Source: Dipylidium caninum (Eukaryota; Platyhelminthes; Cestoda; Cyclophyllidea; Dipylidiidae). From it: a stretch of DNA of 64,000 nucleotides. Location of the stretch: the NCBI GenBank assembly GCA_017562135.1, contig QEYB01000841.1, positions 868,001 through 932,000 of the forward strand. Direction: 5' to 3'. A program made the translations under genes and the position numbers. Below are positions 58,301 to 64,000 of the stretch, piece after piece (the first letter of the stretch is position 1; each line of letters starts with the position of its first letter). Under the pieces are notes generated by a model. It saw only the letters and a list, made by a program, of their open reading frames with translations. It was not told the DNA's origin and made no database searches.

Positions 58301-61300
58301 TGTAAAATAGCATGATTCAAATATTGTATTCTTTGGGTTTCTAAGGGCGCACGAGCATAAAGTCAGGAGAGCTAGAGAGAAGACGTGGCGTCACAAAAAT
58401 GTCCGAGTTCAAAAGAGGGTTGCCCTGAGAGTTCATATGCGGTGGTCACTGAACCTCGCTGGCCATATGAAATCCTTTCCCATAATGTAACAATGTGGCG
58501 TACCACTTAACCAGTGAGGCGTAGTGGCTGGAAGATTGCTTCCTTCCTATCCCCTTCTCCACCCCATCCAAACTTTCTTCTTCGCTATGAAGCCACTTTC
58601 CTTCATCGACTTTCATCCTATTTACTGTGGTGTTTACTTGGACTAATTCCTTTGTCTGGGCGTGGGCGGGAATTTGCTATCAAAACTTAGAAACTAGTTC
58701 TCCCGCAATTATAGTACAACAGTGATATAGCGTTTATTGGATTGGACAAATAACAAGCGGATTTTTGTTCAGAACACAAGAACATCCAACCATGCTGCCA
58801 TTGAAACTATTCCTCTACTTTAAGCTTCATGTCATAAGCGTAATTAATTAATTATAATCGGCAACGAACGGATGAAAATTAGTGCGGTCCAGCTCCTTTC
58901 CTCTGTTCGAAGTAGCCGCTCACTTTGTGCTGAATCGCTTTCCGCAATCATTCAATAGTGCATGTTACTGTAAAGTCCCTAAAAGATGTTTAAGAGCCCT
59001 AAGATCAATCACTAAGTTATCGGAGAAGACAAGCTTTTGTGCCCATCAAAACTCTATAGAAAATCGTGCCTTTCATAGATGAGTTAAATAAAATACTACT
59101 TAATATCATATAGTAGCCATAATTACTGCATTAAATTAACCACATTTTGGACTCTTGTAATATATTTCCATTCGTTTGCATACCTTATCGCCTGCCTTTG
59201 CTCAATTCTGGTGTCCTTATTGTAGCGCAGCGTTGCGAGGAATGCATATAGGTTTCAAAATAGGTATGGTAAATACCGGGTTAAGAATTTACAGATAGTC
59301 ACCTCGTAACATCTCAGATAGGGAAGTGAGGCACCTGGAAGTAATCAGTTCTACCTCAGGATAGGTGGAGTACGGGACAGAATTGTGCATGCATCAGCTT
59401 AGATACTTCATAATTGATGATAATGTGATTTTGTATACAGTTGAGACATAATGTGGGCAAGGCGGAAATGAGTTATCTCATTCGTTTAAGTGCATAACCT
59501 CGTATAAAGTAGGTTGGTCTACCCTTTGCACACTTTGGTGAGAAAGAAACCTTGGACAATACACTAATCTGCGAATATCAGACTACCTCGTTCTTCACTG
59601 ATCTGATTTTCCGCCTCGTATATTTTGACTTCCATGACCGGCATGAAAATTAAGTAAAATCTTTATAGGCAGTGCTAGAGAATTTTTACAAATTTGATAC
59701 AATTCATATTCCTGGCTTTTCTCTTCCCGTCATTCTGAAATCAGCCATCATTCTCTGTTCTATTTGTAATAATAGAAGTAAAGGTGTCGAAGGGACCGAC
59801 GACTTGCTTCAAATGGTGTCAATGACTAGTTTCAGGTGCTGTCGAACTTGCACATCTCCCTTTCTGTCCAGAAGTTGATAAAGCTGGTTTGAGTCGCAGG
59901 TACGGGCTACTGGGGTCAACTGTTAAGCCATGCATATAGTTAGTACAAATAAACAAATGAGGGAAGGGAAGCGCGAGCCGCTCATGACAGCAATTGACCA
60001 ATCGGATGGACGGAATATGGGCAAGACGTAGTCACCCCTCTGAATTTCACAGATCATTGGTCAGTTGGCACGCGCCGTTATTGCATCGCCTCACAATGTA
60101 ACCATGGTAACATGCCTATTGCACAATGAAGATGAAATACGATAGAATGACTAGTTCGAATCATTTGAAAGGTGATTTTCTGCGGAAACTCGACCATTAA
60201 CGAATCAGATTTCTCGCCTCATTAATCGCCTGCCTTTATTTTCGTCCGCATTTATGTTTGGCTAAACCTCTTCAGTACTAGTTGACTTCGTCGATGCAGC
60301 CCAAACCCGACGTATACACCGCATTGTTGATGAAGAAGGGGATTTCAAGAGATAAGTGCTCCTAAACCTCATATAAGCAGGATACTGAGGCGAACATCGA
60401 GAATCGAGGGTCTTGGTAATTTGTCAGTCTTCTCGTGTTTAACTAGTCAGGTGAAACTCCCACTCCGAGTTTGTTTTTGCATTACAAAAGACTACACGAA
60501 TTAATTAATCAGTGGAGAGAATCTCTGTTCCTTACTCCCCAAAACGAGTTTGCTCAGATCATCTTGCAGACTTGCAGCAAAAGACTCCCTGCGAGAACAC
60601 GACACCCCCATTTGGGAAATTTTAACTTCCTCGGACGAGGTAAAAAGCACCGTCTGGTGGTAATGCAATCGAAATGACAGTCCTCAGAGGTCAACGAAAG
60701 GGGTGTTGAGCAGACTGGCAGTGAAGAAACTCCCCACCATCTGCTGTGGGAGGATCAACGAGATTTTATCGCACTCGCGGTGGATAAAGCATTCATTTCG
60801 AAAGATCAGAGGTGGAGAAGGCCTTCCTTGCATGTGCTAGAAGTGGATTGGTATACCGCAATTTAAGTTGACTTCCGGAGTAAGTGGGACCTGGCACGGG
60901 GATTACTTAGTCCAGCCAAAATCCCCTAATGTGGAACTGTGTTTTCCCAGAACCACTTTTTCTTCCTTTTCTTTAAAATCCAGTCTCGCAGCACATTTCA
61001 ACGGAGAGCCGGTCTAAGAATGAAAAGGTGTTTGAACTCTTCGGGATTTGTTAGGCGACTCAAATGTGCCTCGAATCTGGGACTTAGGGAATTCGTGCGC
61101 CACATTCAGGAGAGAAGGAGGTGGAAAGTAGGCGAACTAATACCGGTGAAAGTGCGTTTCACAGAGGAAATGTCACCATGAAACGAGACCGCCTCCCTAT
61201 TAGCTGGTCTTTATTTCCGTCGTGACCGTCAAACGATGCATCACAACTTGAATTTTACACCTCCTCCTTGTCCCCCTGTCATTCTCAGTGCGAACGATAC

Positions 61301-61990
61301 CATCTGGGGACTCTTAAACGTCCCCGATCCATTCTGTTATGCCGCGGTATCTTCGGTCGTATCCAGTAGCGAGACGAGTGCCGGCCATTCCAGAGGACAC
61401 CGGGGCGCCACTAAGGCACCTCGCACTTGTCAAAATGGCAGCCCCTCCGAGCCGTTTTGTCGGTCTACTGTGATCGCATTTGTCCGTGATTTTTCCGAAA
61501 GTTCAGCATGGAAACGATTTCGAGCAGATTAAGGATAGGGAAGCCGAGAATAAAGTCCTCCGCAGAGCCTTTTCTCGTAATTTTCTACAGTACGAGAGTT
61601 TTTACCTCAAGCGGAATATTTCCTAATTGGGCAGCCTCAGAAGCCGTAGTGTTAATTTGGAAATTTTGAAACGGGCATAGAATTTAAGCAGAAAACAAAA
61701 ATAGCGATTTTGTGCGTTACTTATATTATATTAATTCCAAATAATTTCCGTCGGTATCTTCACCTTTATGTCAACCAGTGGGCAAGTCAAGAGATCCTTT
61801 TTGAGAAAATCTCCCATCTTAGAGCTATTAAACCATTCAAAGTCTTTTGTAATACCTTTTGGGTCACTGTACTACTCTCCATCTTTTGGAGAAATTACTT
61901 AAAGCTTTCTGTGTGGTGCCCAACCGCATGTGGTTTTGCGCCTCATTATTTGGATTTGCGACATTTCGTACAGTGCATGTGAGCCCAATT
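52765..61990. other. No gene recognised
   Basis: Nothing beyond short ORFs could be supported. It holds poly-C at about 52990-53004 and a compound CT/CA microsatellite at 55205-55309. A GC-rich stretch at about 55370-55720 has many overlapping ORFs in all frames, which is typical of base composition rather than coding. The 3' untranslated region of POU6 should lie at its left end. Confidence 0.45.
55268..55309 (+). repeat. (CT)n(CA)n compound microsatellite
   Basis: About 12 CT units followed by about nine CA units; a separate shorter CA run lies at 55205-55219. Confidence 0.95.
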
Positions 61991-62000
61991 TGTGTCCTTC

Positions 62001-62276
62001 TCATTTATTGTGCGCCGAAATCATAACAGCCGTGGGTATGGCCAGTTCCTGGTCTAAAGCCAACTTCACGCCTAGTTCTACGTGTGAAGTGGATTCCACA
62101 ATCTTCCTTAATTCCTCCCCGTCGTCAACAACATGGGCCGGCGGTCTTCTCCGAGGCGCCTTAATGGCAGTCAAATTGCCAGAACGAGATTTATGAAACC
62201 AAAGTGGGACCACTGTGGCCTCTCCGAATACCTCATAAGTGTTCCGCGAAACTTGTTGAGCTGCGCTATGAGTCAA
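62001..62276 (-). repeat. Repeat-family ORF copy, open for 91 codons
   Basis: On the minus strand this reads THSAAQQVSRNTYEVFGEAT and, later, PPAHVVDDGEELRKIVES. The copies in the palindrome arms read AAQQASRNAHEAFG and PAHVVVGEGGGVRSTVAS at matching positions. The similarity at protein level between copies suggests an original coding sequence, but I recognise no family. Because it is repeated, a mobile-element origin is more likely than a host gene. Confidence 0.5.
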
Positions 62277-62279
62277 TTT

Positions 62280-63873
62280 GAACTATTTCAATAACTACAT
62301 CCATTTTTTTCCGAGAAAAACGAAATAGAATCGTTTATGATTAGGAGAATACCTTTAAGATTTGTAAGTAAAAATATCGAGCCCACTTTAAAATGTTTCT
62401 CTCTCACTCGTAGCTGAACGTTGACTAAACAAAAGAGCCCGTTTCGTTGTTTCCTACTGCAAAACGAGCGCCATTCCATCTGACACTAGTTGGACGGGGC
62501 GACATACATTCCCCACATTGCGTGGGACATCCGTGTCTTCCCTTCACCGATTACGAGGCGCCCCGACGAGGGATTCAAGAAAACACCACCACCGAGGAGG
62601 ACGAAGTCGTTACAATTTTTTTTCCCTGCCTGATACGGGCGAGAGAGAGGGAGGCGAGGATATTTCCCATCAGGCAGTTCACCTGCGCCTTATTCTGGTG
62701 CCGTTACCAGACAGGTGTTTCGGTATGCCAAATCAGCACAGGCTGATGGACTGATGACACTGACAACCATCTGCCGTAGGCACAATTAATGGCTACCTCG
62801 GCCGCGGAACAGACCCCCCGAGGTCATCCGTGGGTTTTATATGTTGAATTTGACGTCAAAAACTGGATCCCCGTGAAGAATTTGGGATGACAGTATTATC
62901 AAGCCCGCCGCCCTCCTCCCAAACATCTGCTTCTCGAGGCTGACACTAGGAATCGCTGGCTCTCTCCCTCTGCCAAGCGTTTCAAGGCAGTTTGGAGGGA
63001 CAAGAAGCCCTCTCTGTCGCCCAACACACTTCAGTATTCTGTAATGGAGTGTCTCATTGAGACACGAAGTTGTGCCCGAGTGTATAGACGAGAGTGGAGT
63101 TTTTCCATGCCTCTCTTGCCACTCTTCCTCGCCAAGAAACCCTCCTTCACCGTAAAAATTTGCCTTCTTGCTTTAATTTTTCTGTCATAATTGAGACGGC
63201 CGGTTCAGGTAGATGGATTAATTCTTTTCTGTTTCTCTGCGACCCCATTTGTCGTCGCCTTAACTCTTTTCAAGTTAGCCTTCATCGACACAGTGATTCG
63301 TTCTTTATGAAGATTGGGAATGCTGAACACCTCTTCTGTTCTCTCCTAGAAGCGGTCACCTTCGCACCATGGTGCGGAGAACGCATACATAAAAGGAAGT
63401 CTCCTGACGGCGGAGTGTAACAACGAAACATCGTCTGCAATGGAAATTGAAAATCACTTGAGAGGGATTTTGGCGAACTCCTCCCCCTTGACTTATTCCA
63501 AGTCAAGCTATCATTTCATCGACAGTGAAGAAAACGCCACTTGAATTATGCTGTCAAGGCGTAATGAACAAATAGTATCAATTTTGCTTTCTACGCAGTT
63601 TTGTGTGGTAGACACCTCTGCCTTACCCGTCGCACTACGATGGCGAAGGCATATCCGCAAAAGCCTATCTACCGGTTCAGGACATTCAGGACCGAAGTTA
63701 TCGTCCAAAATCGGAAGATGACACTACGACAGAAGGCGATCGAGTCTGCCACATCAATAAAGGACTCGACTCTTTGGTCCACGGTTGCCACCCAGTTTCC
63801 ACTCACCATGGCTGAGCAGATGGGTCATTTAATTTGCAGAATTTTATGCTTTACTACTTTATGCCCCGTCCAG
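62280..63873. other. No gene recognised
   Basis: Short ORFs only, without domains or convincing splice structure. Confidence 0.45.
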
Positions 63874-64000
63874 CTGACCTCTGACCCACCCCCTTCCGGC
63901 CCTTCCCCCCCCTCCTCCTGCTCAATCCTCGCGACGCAGACATCATCACCACTGACCCCCTTTGCTCCACCCTGCCCTCCCCCGCTCCACCACTTCAAGG
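63874..64000 (+). CDS. Possible proline-rich exon cut by the window edge
   Basis: A good acceptor (ttactactttatgccccgtccag) is followed by 127 bases that are open in phase 0 and read as Pro/Ser/Thr-rich sequence (LTSDPPPSGPSPPSS...). The base composition changes sharply to C-rich at the acceptor. No homology can be named, and another frame or plain low-complexity DNA remains possible. Confidence 0.3.
   Translation, partial: MTSDPPPSGPSPPSSCSILATQTSSPLTPFAPPCPPPLHHFK

Noticed and set aside
1..64000. CRISPR arrays, operons, phage or bacterial defence genes
   Set aside because: No regularly spaced repeats or bacterial-type genes; spliced animal genes show that the window is eukaryotic.

Overview
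The window looks like nuclear DNA from an invertebrate animal, most likely a flatworm and possibly a tapeworm. It has two recognisable animal neural genes with gt..ag introns, long repeat-bearing intergenic stretches, many CA/CT/GGA microsatellites and an R2-like retroelement. The phylum is inferred from general character; no rRNA, tRNA or other lineage marker is visible, so family and genus stay open.

Layout. Positions 1-8757 form a giant inverted repeat. Its arms (1-3454 and 5406-8757) surround a 1.95 kb loop and run off the left window edge. The left arm plus loop carries a frameshifted non-LTR retrotransposon of R2-like type: zinc fingers, reverse transcriptase, and a CCHC plus restriction-like endonuclease. 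Upstream of it, and antisense to it, lies a repeat-family ORF remnant. The two arms differ almost only by one- to three-base indels, which looks like uncorrected long-read sequence and a fold-back join rather than ordinary divergence. From 8.8 to 28 kb no gene could be supported; it holds a tandem pair of diverged repeat modules near 12-13 kb and several simple repeats.

From 28010 to 44588 (+) lies a neuron navigator (NAV/UNC-53) homologue. The recognised exons are a Ser/Thr/Pro-rich region with an SxIP motif, coiled coils, a basic linker, and the C-terminal AAA-type ATPase-like domain with the NAV tail. A phase-consistent exon chain could be built, except for one exon that appears to lack a base. 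The ATPase domain has degenerate Walker A and Walker B motifs. Two copies of one dispersed repeat flank the ATPase exons.

From 50070 to 52764 (+) lies a complete four-exon POU class 6 homeobox gene of 372 residues. It has a polyproline N-terminus, a POU-specific domain, a homeodomain split by an intron, and a C-terminal PIDLSTK motif of the type that binds the corepressor CtBP. From 52.8 to 63.9 kb no gene was recognised, apart from one more copy of the repeat ORF near 62 kb. The right edge may hold the start of a further proline-rich exon.

Both recognised genes belong to families used in nervous systems: NAV proteins act on microtubule plus ends and axon guidance, and POU6 proteins are neural transcription factors. 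They lie on the same strand, about 5.5 kb apart. Nothing in the sequence shows that they are co-regulated.
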